A DNA stretch of 34,844 nucleotides from Treponema sp. Its GTDB lineage: Bacteria; Spirochaetota; Spirochaetia; Treponematales; Treponemataceae. Numbering within the stretch: position 1 is the first letter of the stretch; each line of letters opens with the position of its first letter. The position numbers and the translations under genes are program-made. Below, one piece after another: positions 16,031 to 23,354 of the stretch. The notes below the pieces were generated by a model, which saw only the letters and a list, made by a program, of their open reading frames with translations, was not told where the DNA came from and ran no database searches. The stretch spans positions 1-34,844 of the forward strand of contig DUOS01000036.1 in assembly GCA_012838745.1 (NCBI GenBank), read 5' to 3'.

Positions 16031-17268
16031 TTTATAGTTTCTATGCTCTTCTTTTTAAAAATGATATTACGAAAACGGAAAAATGCAGCAATACCAATGA
16101 GCGGGAAAAAACTGAACAGAGTAAACAAAACGCGATATCCATAAAACTCTATTACAAAGCCGCCTATTACATTTCCAATTACCGATGCGAGGCCCATAGA
16201 AAAGGAAGTATATAGTGTTAGTCCTACGGCGAGATATCGGCGCGGCACACGTTCGCTTATGAATACAACGGCTGCTGGATGAAACAAGCCAAAACACACA
16301 GAATGAAATAGTTGACCAGCTACTGCCCCGCCAAAGGTAGGAAACACCGCATAAACTAGATTACGAATTGTGATGGCGGCTAGGGAAACTACAAGAAGCT
16401 TTTCCGTTCCATGTTTGCGTATAAAATACCCAGATAAAAACATAAAAGGAATTTCTGCCGCAGCAGAGAGCGCCCATAGTCCCGCATATGATTCTAGTCC
16501 AAGAAAATCACGCACATACAGAGAAAAGAATCGCTGGGATGGTGTTAGTGCAAAAAACCCGAGGAAAATTAAAAAGATACCAAACCAAAATGCTGGAGAA
16601 AGTTTTTCAAATTGTGTTATATAGCGAGCCGGAAGAGAGCGAAAAAAAAGTACTGCTGCTAAAATTGGATTTACCACAGCTATTTCTTGCGTTTCAGCAA
16701 TTGAACTTGATTTTTCAGATGAGCGCGGAACTACCGTCAACAATCCAGGAATAAACATAATTGAAAGAATAACCAATAGTGCCGGTATAATTATAGCACC
16801 AGCAATTGACGCGGCGGAGTCTGGATTTATAAGACGAGAAAACTGTAATAGAAGGGTTATAAAAACAAAGCCAATGCTTCCCATTACCCGTATTTTACCG
16901 TAATTAGTGTTGTCGCTTCCCATATTCCGAGAAATCATAGCATCAACAAGAGGAACGGTTCCTTTAAAACCGACGGCTAGAAGCCCAAGAAACAATGCAG
17001 ACAGAAAAAAGTTTTGAAACAGTACCAATGGAGGCAAAACAATAATCATCAGTATTGTAAGAAGAATAACCGTTTGACCGTGATTTCCTCGTTTATCAAC
17101 TCGGGAGCTAATAAAAATCGGTATAGAAAGTCCTGCGGCCTCAAAGCACCCCAAGAGCAAGCCTATTTCGCTTACTGAGTAGCCGAGAGAAGACAATAAT
17201 ACGGGAAGATAGGCATTAACAACCCCGTATACTGAAAAAAGAAAGAAGAGCGGTAAGCCTAGTATCAT
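16027..17268 (-). CDS. Major facilitator superfamily transporter (MFS_1-like)
   Basis: This 413-residue protein has about twelve hydrophobic helices in two halves with the charged central loop expected of MFS carriers. The N-terminus (LPLFFLFSVYGVVNAYLPVLLSSLGYSVSEIGLLLG) resembles the LacY/HcaT-like MFS_1-like group, and SSRVDKRGNHG is at the usual loop 2-3 position of the MFS signature. Mid-protein GKIRVMGSIGFV is also typical of that group, which includes nucleoside and phenylpropionate permeases. The substrate is unknown. It starts 3 bases after the ferritin-VIT1 gene stop and no clear Shine-Dalgarno is visible, so it is likely translated by coupling. Its stop overlaps the promoter of the DUF554 gene. 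Confidence 0.85.
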   Translation of the reverse strand: MILGLPLFFLFSVYGVVNAYLPVLLSSLGYSVSEIGLLLGCFEAAGLSIPIFISSRVDKRGNHGQTVILLTILMIIVLPPLVLFQNFFLSALFLGLLAVGFKGTVPLVDAMISRNMGSDNTNYGKIRVMGSIGFVFITLLLQFSRLINPDSAASIAGAIIIPALLVILSIMFIPGLLTVVPRSSEKSSSIAETQEIAVVNPILAAVLFFRSLPARYITQFEKLSPAFWFGIFLIFLGFFALTPSQRFFSLYVRDFLGLESYAGLWALSAAAEIPFMFLSGYFIRKHGTEKLLVVSLAAITIRNLVYAVFPTFGGAVAGQLFHSVCFGLFHPAAVVFISERVPRRYLAVGLTLYTSFSMGLASVIGNVIGGFVIEFYGYRVLFTLFSFFPLIGIAAFFRFRNIIFKKKSIETIN

Positions 17269-17271
17269 AAT

Positions 17272-18156
17272 TTAGAATTCAACTCCCAGGAAATGCTTAA
17301 CCACAATTCCTACACCGAAAGAAATCACCGTTACACTAAGGCTAACTATTAGCATTTCAGTAAAGTGTTTCCAAAGAGGTAATTCTTTTGCAGTACACAG
17401 GTAATAATTAAATCCGAGAATAATGACAACAACCATGGCTAATGTGAGTCCAAGTGCCAAGTAAAAATCTCTCGTAAGAAAGAAAGGGAGTACCAACAGA
17501 ACAACGGTCAGTATATATGCAAGCCCAGTATACAGTGCAGACTTTATTGGAGAGACACTGCCATCTCCCTCAGAGCGTTGAGAAAGGTATTCTGAAGAAG
17601 CCATAGAAAACGACGCAGAAATACCAGTGATAAGACCGGTCATAGCAACAATGCGTGTATTTTGAAACGCGAAAGTGAAACCAGCAAGTGCTCCAGTTAG
17701 CTCAACGAGGGCATCATTTAAACCAAGAACGATTGATCCGGCATATTTAAGGCGTTCCTCGTCTATCATATCAATAAGAAGATTCTCATGGAGAGTTTCT
17801 TCATCAATTATCTTTTTAACTTCAGGAAAATCAGCAAGAACAGTTGCATAGCCGTTTTGAGCTTCACCCTCACCTTTTTCGAGCTTTTTAATTGCAAAGG
17901 TTAGCCCCAAGAAACGTGCTATAAAAAAAAACAGGAAAAGACGAATTCGCGATGGTTTGAGCGTTACGCCCGTAACTTCCTGCCACCGTTGTGCGTGTTT
18001 TTTTTCTTCGTCGGCAATGCGCCCCAAGATTTTAGCGTTGTCCGGATTCGGCAAACGCGTGGAGAGTTTACGGTAAATTGCTTCGTTATTAATTTCATCT
18101 TGTTGAAATCCAAGGATTTTTTTCCGCAATGAAGGTGATAATATTTTTTTTTGCAT
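17272..18156 (-). CDS. Ferritin-like/VIT1 fusion protein (MbfA-type metal exporter)
   Basis: Residues 1-135 form a rubrerythrin/ferritin-like diiron domain with two E-x-x-H motifs, E51-x-x-H54 (DEEKKHAQRW) and E120-x-x-H123 (DEETLHENLL), plus helix glutamates in EINNEAIYRK and KGEGEAQNGY. Residues 140-294 form a VIT1/CCC1 membrane domain that starts with the signature LGLNDALVELTGALAGF and has about five helices. This architecture matches MbfA of alphaproteobacteria, described as a membrane-bound ferritin that exports iron and helps withstand peroxide. Export of iron or manganese is therefore the best guess. GAGGGG precedes the ATG at 18156 by 6-7 bases. It lies between ssb and the MFS gene; a hairpin occupies its 5' leader. 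Confidence 0.9.
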   Translation of the reverse strand: MQKKILSPSLRKKILGFQQDEINNEAIYRKLSTRLPNPDNAKILGRIADEEKKHAQRWQEVTGVTLKPSRIRLFLFFFIARFLGLTFAIKKLEKGEGEAQNGYATVLADFPEVKKIIDEETLHENLLIDMIDEERLKYAGSIVLGLNDALVELTGALAGFTFAFQNTRIVAMTGLITGISASFSMASSEYLSQRSEGDGSVSPIKSALYTGLAYILTVVLLVLPFFLTRDFYLALGLTLAMVVVIILGFNYYLCTAKELPLWKHFTEMLIVSLSVTVISFGVGIVVKHFLGVEF

Positions 18157-18173
18157 GATTCCCCTCGAAGTAA

Positions 18174-18208
18174 AGGGTACTGAATCCGCGGACTGAATTC
18201 AATACCCT
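18174..18208. repeat. Hairpin in the ssb/VIT1 intergenic leader
   Basis: AGGGTACTGAAT (18174-18185) pairs with ATTCAATACCCT (18197-18208) with one C/A mismatch around an 11-base loop. There is no T-run on either side, so it is not a standard terminator. It would lie in the 5' leader of the ferritin-VIT1 message, or stabilise the ssb 3' end. Confidence 0.5.
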
Positions 18209-18227
18209 AAAACCGTAGCTCAGAGTT

Positions 18228-18677
18228 TTAAAATACGGGGACAGGTTCTTCTTGTTTGACTGCTTTATGTACCACGGAATCTTCAACTTGATCTGTTTCA
18301 TCAACAGAGTCTGTCTCTTCAAGTTCCTGGTTTAAAACATTTTTATTTTTGAATTGAGGCTTAAACTCAACATGCTCGGCTACGATCTTTACCTTACTAC
18401 AATTTTTTCCCTCGGGACTGGTCCAACGATCTTGTTTTAGACGACCAACGACACGAATTCCCCGTCCCTTAAGACAGTTTTTCCCACAAACTTCTGCATG
18501 CTTTGCCCAAGTTTCTACTTCTACGAACGAGGTTTCCTGTTCGTAATCATCACCTTGACGATAGTAGCGGTTAGATGCAATTGAAAAGTTACAGACGAGG
18601 GTACCACGAGGCGTTTCCTTAACCACAGCATCCCTAACCACATTTCCTTCAATTAAAATTGAATTGAGAGCATTCAT
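18228..18677 (-). CDS. ssb: Single-stranded DNA-binding protein
   Basis: SSB coats single-stranded DNA during replication, repair and recombination. The OB-fold signatures are present: MNALNSILIEGNVVRD, NFSIASNRYYR, SFVEVETWAKHAEVC, LKGRGIRVVGRLKQDRW and VKIVAEHVEF. An acidic low-complexity tail follows from about residue 115 and ends EEPVPVF, a variant of the usual DDDIPF tip that binds partner proteins. Length is 149 residues. GGAGG lies 7 bases before the ATG at 18677. It is the first gene of a minus-strand cluster that continues with the ferritin-VIT1 fusion and an MFS transporter, so no replication or ribosomal genes are adjacent as in many bacteria. Confidence 0.95.
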   Translation of the reverse strand: MNALNSILIEGNVVRDAVVKETPRGTLVCNFSIASNRYYRQGDDYEQETSFVEVETWAKHAEVCGKNCLKGRGIRVVGRLKQDRWTSPEGKNCSKVKIVAEHVEFKPQFKNKNVLNQELEETDSVDETDQVEDSVVHKAVKQEEPVPVF

Positions 18678-18841
18678 AACTATTCCTCCATACCATTATA
18701 CTGCTCCCCCTGTTCACGACGCGCGCTGTTCGTTTGCAAGGAGGCGGTGTTATGTATGTAGGGTAAAAGTAGTCTTTATGGCTAACTTTTGAATCTTATA
18801 TTTTAATTTTTTAAAACACCTGATAAAACAGTGTAATGGGC

Positions 18842-19666
18842 CTAGGGCGTAGTTACGTGCTCTGTTCGAGAAAATAGGCAAGAAACCGTAACTCCAAAAA
18901 CTAGGGCTACTACGGAAAATAAAATACCGCTTGCTGTAAGTGGTATTCCCGGAAAAACAGGAACGAGGGAACCAACAACCAGCCCAAGGATTACGGAGTA
19001 CACCGTATCTGGCCAACGAGTTAAAAGAGATCGTATGAGGGCGGCGCCAGTTAAAAGCCCAACGACAACACCGAGGGCAATGGGAATCATAATTGGTATA
19101 TTAAAATCTGAAACCGATTGGATTATTGTACGATAGGCTCCAATCAATAAAAAAACAAAGGAACCCGATAGGCCTGGTATAATCATAGCTACGGCTCCAA
19201 TACATCCAGCAAAAAACAAAAAGATAAAGACTGACGGAGTAAGTATTGTAAGTAGTTGTCCCGTTGATTGCTCAGGGCGAAAAAAAACCATAGCAGCCAT
19301 ACCTGCAAGGGCAAAAACAGCCAAAGTAATTTTCATCGCAGAAGATCCAGAACCGCGAGTGCGGCGAGCAATAAAAGAAATGCTTCCGATAATTATTCCC
19401 ATAAAAAACCAAGCCGTAGGTACGGGGTATTTATCAAACAATAGAGTTACTAGACGAGCAAAAAGTACAATGCCCACACCCATACCAGCAACAAGAACAG
19501 CTAAAAATGGTAGGTCCTGGCGTATCCGCTTAAAATCAAGGGATACGAGGGCAACGAGGCGGTCATAAATATTAAATACTACCGCCATAGTTCCACCAGA
19601 AACACCAGGTATAACGTTCGCGATGCCGAGAATAATCCCTATTAGAAAAACTCGTATACTATTCAT
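18842..19666 (-). CDS. DUF368-family membrane protein (PopT-type polyprenyl-phosphate translocase)
   Basis: The N-terminus FLIGIILGIANVIPGVSGGT is the DUF368 signature, and a second repeat of the motif, AVAMIIPGLSGSFVFLLIG, lies mid-protein, giving the internal two-fold symmetry seen in this family. About eight to ten hydrophobic segments fill the 274 residues. DUF368 proteins (PopT) have been shown to recycle undecaprenyl phosphate across the cytoplasmic membrane for cell wall synthesis, so a role in lipid carrier recycling is likely. It begins 62 bases after argD in the same direction, with a hairpin between them and no obvious strong Shine-Dalgarno, so whether it belongs to the arg operon is uncertain. 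Confidence 0.9.
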   Translation of the reverse strand: MNSIRVFLIGIILGIANVIPGVSGGTMAVVFNIYDRLVALVSLDFKRIRQDLPFLAVLVAGMGVGIVLFARLVTLLFDKYPVPTAWFFMGIIIGSISFIARRTRGSGSSAMKITLAVFALAGMAAMVFFRPEQSTGQLLTILTPSVFIFLFFAGCIGAVAMIIPGLSGSFVFLLIGAYRTIIQSVSDFNIPIMIPIALGVVVGLLTGAALIRSLLTRWPDTVYSVILGLVVGSLVPVFPGIPLTASGILFSVVALVFGVTVSCLFSRTEHVTTP

Positions 19667-19695
19667 ATTATTTTGTTGCCTCTTTTTTGGTTTTT

Positions 19696-19720
19696 TATCA
19701 TCTACCGCCCGCCGATGATA
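19696..19720. repeat. Perfect 7-bp hairpin downstream of argD
   Basis: TATCATC (19696-19702) and GATGATA (19714-19720) flank an 11-base GC-rich loop. On the minus strand it follows argD but is succeeded by A residues rather than T, so it does not look like a Rho-independent terminator of the arg operon. It could stabilise the argD 3' end or be a processing site. Confidence 0.5.
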
Positions 19721-19728
19721 GTGTAATC

Positions 19729-20946
19729 CTACAAGGGATTCTTATTTGTTAGCACCGTGTGCATAATTTCGAGGCCAGTATCAATTTGTTCTCGGTTGAT
19801 AATAAGCGGTGGAAGGAACCGAACTGTTTGGGGTCCTGCAGTAGTAACACATAATCCGGTAAAATCACCGATACCAGTTTCAAGGCAGGCGCGCTGAACA
19901 TGACCTGCAGTTGCCGGGCCTCCGGCGGTTCCGATAATGTCAAATCCAATCATAAGCCCCTTGCCCCGGATACTCGTAATAAACGGAAGATTCCATTCAC
20001 CAATTTTATTTCTTATGTAATCTCCGTTTTTAGTTACTGTTTCGAGAAATCCCGGTTTATTCATTTCTTTGAGTACAGCCATACCAGCGGCGCAAGCAAG
20101 AGGATTGCCACCAAAGGTTGATTGGTGATCTCCGGCAATAAATACTGGAGTAGCCTCTCCACGTGCAAGACAGGCTCCTGTAGGTACCCCTCCGGCGATT
20201 CCCTTGGCGAGTGTTACTACATCGGGAGTAATACCAAGCGTTTCTACCGCAAGTAGAGTGCCGGTCCTACCCATACCAGTTTGTACTTCATCGACTATAA
20301 GAAGCGCTCCCGCTTTTTTCGCGGCTTTGCAGGCAGCTTGTATCCATTTTGGATCAAGCAAGTTTACCCCACCCTCTCCTTGTACACACTCAAACATAAA
20401 AGCACAGACGGTTTCGTCAAATATAGTTTCAAATGAATCATAATCGTTTGCGGCAATGGTGCGAAAACCAGGTAGATACGGCGCGAACGCTTCGGGATGG
20501 AACTTATCTTGAGCAGTAGCTGCAAGAGTTGCGAGGGTTCTTCCATGAAAAGATTTTTCAATTGTTACAATAGTTTTCTTTTCTGCCTTACCTGTTTTTT
20601 GTGATTCTGTGTGCCCATACTTTCTTGCAAGTTTTATCGCAGCTTCGTTTGCTTCTGCACCTGAGTTGCAAAAGAAAACTCTATCCATACTGGTTAATTT
20701 AAGTAGTTCATTAGAAAAAGCAAGGCCAACATCAGAATTATAGTAATTGGAAATATGGATTTGTTTGGCCACTTGTTCGGTAAGGGCTGCAACAAGGGCG
20801 GGATGATTATGCCCTAAACAGTTCACGCCAATTCCGCTTACAAAATCGAGATATTTCTTTCCCGATATATCCGTAAGAACCGAGCCGTTACCCTGTGAAA
20901 ACACAATAGGTAAGCTCCCGTAGTTATTTATAATTTTTCCAGTCAT
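19729..20946 (-). CDS. argD: Acetylornithine aminotransferase
   Basis: ArgD is a PLP enzyme that converts N-acetylglutamate semialdehyde to N-acetylornithine with glutamate as donor. Class III aminotransferase features are present: SGIGVNCLGHNHP, FCNSGAEANEAAIKLARKYG, the PLP-pyrimidine contact LIVDEVQTGMGRTG, and the Schiff-base lysine in TLAKGIAGGVPTGA. STFGGNPLACAAG follows as expected. Length 405 residues is typical. AGGAG precedes the ATG at 20946, which lies 12 bases after the argB stop. It is the last clear arg gene of the argJ-argB-argD series. Because succinyl-diaminopimelate aminotransferase activity is known for some ArgD proteins, a dual lysine role is possible but not shown. Confidence 0.94.
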   Translation of the reverse strand: MTGKIINNYGSLPIVFSQGNGSVLTDISGKKYLDFVSGIGVNCLGHNHPALVAALTEQVAKQIHISNYYNSDVGLAFSNELLKLTSMDRVFFCNSGAEANEAAIKLARKYGHTESQKTGKAEKKTIVTIEKSFHGRTLATLAATAQDKFHPEAFAPYLPGFRTIAANDYDSFETIFDETVCAFMFECVQGEGGVNLLDPKWIQAACKAAKKAGALLIVDEVQTGMGRTGTLLAVETLGITPDVVTLAKGIAGGVPTGACLARGEATPVFIAGDHQSTFGGNPLACAAGMAVLKEMNKPGFLETVTKNGDYIRNKIGEWNLPFITSIRGKGLMIGFDIIGTAGGPATAGHVQRACLETGIGDFTGLCVTTAGPQTVRFLPPLIINREQIDTGLEIMHTVLTNKNPL

Positions 20947-20958
20947 TGGGTTCTCCTG

Positions 20959-21831
20959 TTAGATTAACATGGTTCCGATACCGCGATCGGAAAACATTTC
21001 GATTAGTAGCGCATGCGGAACCCGACCATCAATAATATGAGTTCGCGGAACACCGCCCTTAAGCGCTTCCACGCAACATTCAATTTTTGGAATCATACCA
21101 GAAGAAATTACTCCCGTGGCAATCATAGATGGAATTGCAACATGATCAATGCGCTTAATAAGACTCGAAGGATCATTGATATCTCGCAAAACACCGGGTA
21201 CATTGGTTAGCTGCACGAACTTTTCTGCCTTGAGGGCTACGGCGATTTTAGCCGCGGCAGTATCTGCATTGATATTGTAGCGATTCGTATCACCTGGCTC
21301 ACCAAGTGCAACCGTGGAAACAACGGGTATATATCCCTGGCTCATAAGTGAGGTAAGGATTTCTGGCTCTACAGAAGTTATATCTCCCACAAAGCCTAAA
21401 TCGACGCCATCCTTGTTCATTTTTTTTGCACGAAGCAAGCCACCATCAACTCCACTTACCCCAACAGCTTGGCCTCCAGCTTGTAAGAGGAGACCGACAA
21501 TGTCTTTATTAAGCTTGCCGGTGAGTACCATCTGAACAATTTCCATGGTCTCTGCATCCGTATACCGCAACCCATTTACAAAGCGAGACTCTTTCCCGGT
21601 TTTTTCCAGCATGGCATTAATTTCTGGCCCTCCACCGTGAACTAACACCGTGTTAATACCAATAGTACTCAAAAGAACAATATCCTGCATCACGGCCGAT
21701 TTTAGATTTTCGTTGAGCATAGCATTACCACCGTATTTAACGACGATAGTTTGTCCTACATATTGTTTAAAGTATGGAAGCGCTTCAATGAGCAGCGTTG
21801 CCCATTCTTCGTTTCCCAGTTGATTGATCAT
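20959..21831 (-). CDS. argB: Acetylglutamate kinase
   Basis: ArgB phosphorylates N-acetylglutamate, the second step of arginine synthesis. The amino acid kinase fold shows [47 protein letters not shown] and [10 protein letters not shown]. The C-terminal ATP-binding portion contains [19 protein letters not shown] and [21 protein letters not shown]. The N-terminus ([19 protein letters not shown]) is longer than the shortest ArgB proteins and resembles the arginine-sensitive class, where an N-terminal helix helps form the inhibited hexamer, so feedback inhibition is plausible. The ATG at 21831 overlaps the argJ stop by ATGA, and GGAG lies upstream, which indicates translational coupling to argJ. 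Confidence 0.96.
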   Translation of the reverse strand: MINQLGNEEWATLLIEALPYFKQYVGQTIVVKYGGNAMLNENLKSAVMQDIVLLSTIGINTVLVHGGGPEINAMLEKTGKESRFVNGLRYTDAETMEIVQMVLTGKLNKDIVGLLLQAGGQAVGVSGVDGGLLRAKKMNKDGVDLGFVGDITSVEPEILTSLMSQGYIPVVSTVALGEPGDTNRYNINADTAAAKIAVALKAEKFVQLTNVPGVLRDINDPSSLIKRIDHVAIPSMIATGVISSGMIPKIECCVEALKGGVPRTHIIDGRVPHALLIEMFSDRGIGTMLI

Positions 21832-23045
21832 GTTCGGTAATCTCCATTTATCTTTACATATTCATAGGTTAAATCGCAGCCCCAGGCGGTGCCGGTTCCG
21901 ACCCCGTCTTCAATAACAATTTTAATAATCACCGTTCCTTCAGAAAGGATAATGCGTGCCCTCTCCTCGTCAAAATTTAAGGGGACACCCTTTTCAAATA
22001 CTGCAACCTCTCCAGAACCGCTATTAAAAAACACGCTCGCTTTTTCTGGATTAAAACATTCACCGGAATATCCCATGGCGCACAAGATTCTACCCCAGTT
22101 AGCGTCTTTACCAAAGAAAGCTGCTTTTACGAGACTAGAGGAAATGACACTCTTTGCCAAAGCTCTTGCAGAGCGGTCGTTTTTTGCGCCAATAACCGTA
22201 CATTCTAAAAGATGTTCTGCGCCTTCACCGTCTCCAGCAATTTTCCGCGCCATCTCGGTGTTAATAGTATTAAGCGCATCCACGAACACCCGATAGTTGG
22301 CGTTTTTGCGTGAAATAAGCGGATTGCCGGAAAGGCCATTGGCAAGAATTATTAGGGTATCATTAGTACTCGTATCACCGTCTACACTGACGCAGTTATA
22401 GGTTTTCTCTACACTTTCACGCAGTGCAGCATTGAGCATTCGGGGAGTTATAGAACAATCGGTAGTTATTACAGAAAGCATTGTCCCCATGTTAATATGA
22501 ATCATACCAGAGCCCTTGGCCATGGTACCGAGTTTTACAGCTTTACCACCGATTGTAGTTTCGATCGCAGTTTCTTTGTGTTGGGTATCAGTAGTCAATA
22601 TTGCTTTGCGTGCGAGAACGTTTCCCGTTTTCGATAGTCCTGCACAGAGTTCTGGTATCCCAGACTCTATGGCGTCAATATTAATTTGTTGGCCTATTAC
22701 CCCGGTTGAACAAATAAGAACATCTTGTTCAGGTAACCCGAGCTCAACGGCTGCGGCATTTGCCATTCTTCGCGCTGCTTGATAGCCTTGTTCGCCAGTA
22801 CATGCATTTGCATTTCCCGCATTCAAAACCACCGCTTGGGCTCGACCGTTTGAGATATGTTTTTTAGTAAGTTTAACCGGCTCTGCCTTTACAAGATTTT
22901 TGGTAAAGACTGCGGCCGCACTACAAGGAACTTCTGATTCTACTAAGGCGAGATCTTCAGTACTGCGGCCTTTCTTAATGCCACAATGTATTCCGTTTGC
23001 GGTAAATCCTGCGGGAGCACATACCCCGCCATCAATAATTTGCAT
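21828..23045 (-). CDS. argJ: Bifunctional glutamate N-acetyltransferase / ornithine acetyltransferase
   Basis: ArgJ recycles the acetyl group from acetylornithine to glutamate, and some members also use acetyl-CoA. It is made as a precursor that self-cleaves before a threonine; the site is visible as GDTSTNDT. Other signatures are [45 protein letters not shown] and [18 protein letters not shown]. The start is set at 23045 (MQIIDGG), with AGGAG 6 bases upstream; upstream in-frame codons are not preceded by such a site. It is the first structural gene of argJ-argB-argD. The 5' leader has an ARG box, a promoter and a candidate Arg-codon leader peptide. argC is missing from the cluster, so it must lie elsewhere. 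Confidence 0.95.
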   Translation of the reverse strand: MQIIDGGVCAPAGFTANGIHCGIKKGRSTEDLALVESEVPCSAAAVFTKNLVKAEPVKLTKKHISNGRAQAVVLNAGNANACTGEQGYQAARRMANAAAVELGLPEQDVLICSTGVIGQQINIDAIESGIPELCAGLSKTGNVLARKAILTTDTQHKETAIETTIGGKAVKLGTMAKGSGMIHINMGTMLSVITTDCSITPRMLNAALRESVEKTYNCVSVDGDTSTNDTLIILANGLSGNPLISRKNANYRVFVDALNTINTEMARKIAGDGEGAEHLLECTVIGAKNDRSARALAKSVISSSLVKAAFFGKDANWGRILCAMGYSGECFNPEKASVFFNSGSGEVAVFEKGVPLNFDEERARIILSEGTVIIKIVIEDGVGTGTAWGCDLTYEYVKINGDYRT

Positions 23046-23088
23046 AATTGCTCCTATGAATAGAGGAACTGAAAGATTCATTGCATCA

Positions 23089-23108
23089 TGTATTCCTACA
23101 CGGATACA
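23089..23108 (-). repeat. Second leader hairpin upstream of argJ
   Basis: On the minus strand TGTATCC and GGAATACA pair with one bulge around GTGTA. It sits about 45 bases before the argJ ATG and has no T-run, so alone it is not an intrinsic terminator. It could be part of the leader-folding switch described for 23139-23166. Confidence 0.4.
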
Positions 23109-23138
23109 GGATGTCAGAAAATCAGCTGGATTTCAATA

Positions 23139-23166
23139 CCGTTCTACAGGGAACGGGTCGTTGTAG
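23139..23166 (-). promoter_or_regulatory. Mutually exclusive stems after the arg leader peptide (attenuator-like)
   Basis: In the minus-strand transcript CTACA (23162-23166) can pair with TGTAG (23144-23148), or CCGTTC (23151-23156) can pair with GAACGG (23139-23144). The pairings interlock, so only one can form at a time. The first begins about 17 bases after the leader stop codon, within reach of a ribosome paused on the Arg codons. There is no T-run, so any switch may act through translation or Rho instead of intrinsic termination. Confidence 0.4.
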
Positions 23167-23182
23167 AGGAAATTTGGTACGC

Positions 23183-23242
23183 CTAACGGCGATAGCGAGA
23201 AAGGAGAAGATTTAAATCGAAAAGAATAGTTGTTTTTGTCAT
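23183..23242 (-). CDS. Candidate arginine leader peptide (19 aa, ends R-Y-R-R)
   Basis: On the minus strand ATG at 23242 opens a 19-codon frame, MTKTTILFDLNLLLSRYRR, ended by TAG at 23183-23185. Three of its last four codons are arginine (CGC TAT CGC CGT). AAGGA stands 9 bases before the ATG, and the predicted transcription start (near 23268) gives a 5' leader of about 26 bases, as in known amino-acid leader peptides. It lies about 140 bases upstream of argJ, the first gene of the arginine operon. Family knowledge: ribosome stalling on codons of the pathway's own amino acid controls trp, his and leu operons, while arginine operons are usually described as ArgR-controlled. That the ORF is translated is an inference. 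Confidence 0.5.
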   Translation of the reverse strand: MTKTTILFDLNLLLSRYRR

Positions 23243-23274
23243 ACTTGTTTATCCTTTTTACTGCGGATAAGGTT

Positions 23275-23304
23275 ATTGTAGCGACTGTGTATAAATAAGG
23301 TCAA
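23275..23304 (-). promoter_or_regulatory. Promoter of the argJBD operon
   Basis: On the minus strand: TTGACC (23299-23304, 5/6), an 18-base spacer and TACAAT (23275-23280, 5/6). Transcription would start near 23268, giving a leader of roughly 220 bases before argJ that includes the candidate leader peptide. Confidence 0.6.
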
Positions 23305-23311
23305 GTATAAC

Positions 23312-23328
23312 CATGCATAAAAATGCAG
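23312..23328. promoter_or_regulatory. ARG box (ArgR/AhrC-type operator)
   Basis: CATGCATAAAAATGCAG contains a perfect palindrome, TGCAT-AAAA-ATGCA, and agrees with the Bacillus AhrC box consensus CATGAATAAAAATKCAA at about 15 of 17 positions. It lies 7 bases upstream of the -35 hexamer of the argJ promoter. An ArgR-family protein must be encoded elsewhere. A single box is visible; ArgR usually binds paired boxes. Confidence 0.6.
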
Positions 23329-23354
23329 TTTTGTGGTTTTTTCTGTATATTTCT

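Larger units (their letters stand above)
23046..23354. other. 309-base gene-free region: argJ leader plus 3' flank of the thymidine kinase gene
   Basis: This is the only stretch over 300 bases without a conventional gene. On the minus strand it holds an ARG-type operator (23312-23328), a promoter (23275-23304), a 19-codon leader ORF (23183-23242), mutually exclusive hairpins (23139-23166) and a second hairpin (23089-23108) before the argJ ribosome-binding site. The roughly 26 bases next to the thymidine kinase stop show nothing clear. Confidence 0.7.

Noticed and set aside
19696-19720. Intrinsic terminator for argD
   Set aside because: The hairpin is perfect but the base run 3' of it on the minus strand is A, not T.
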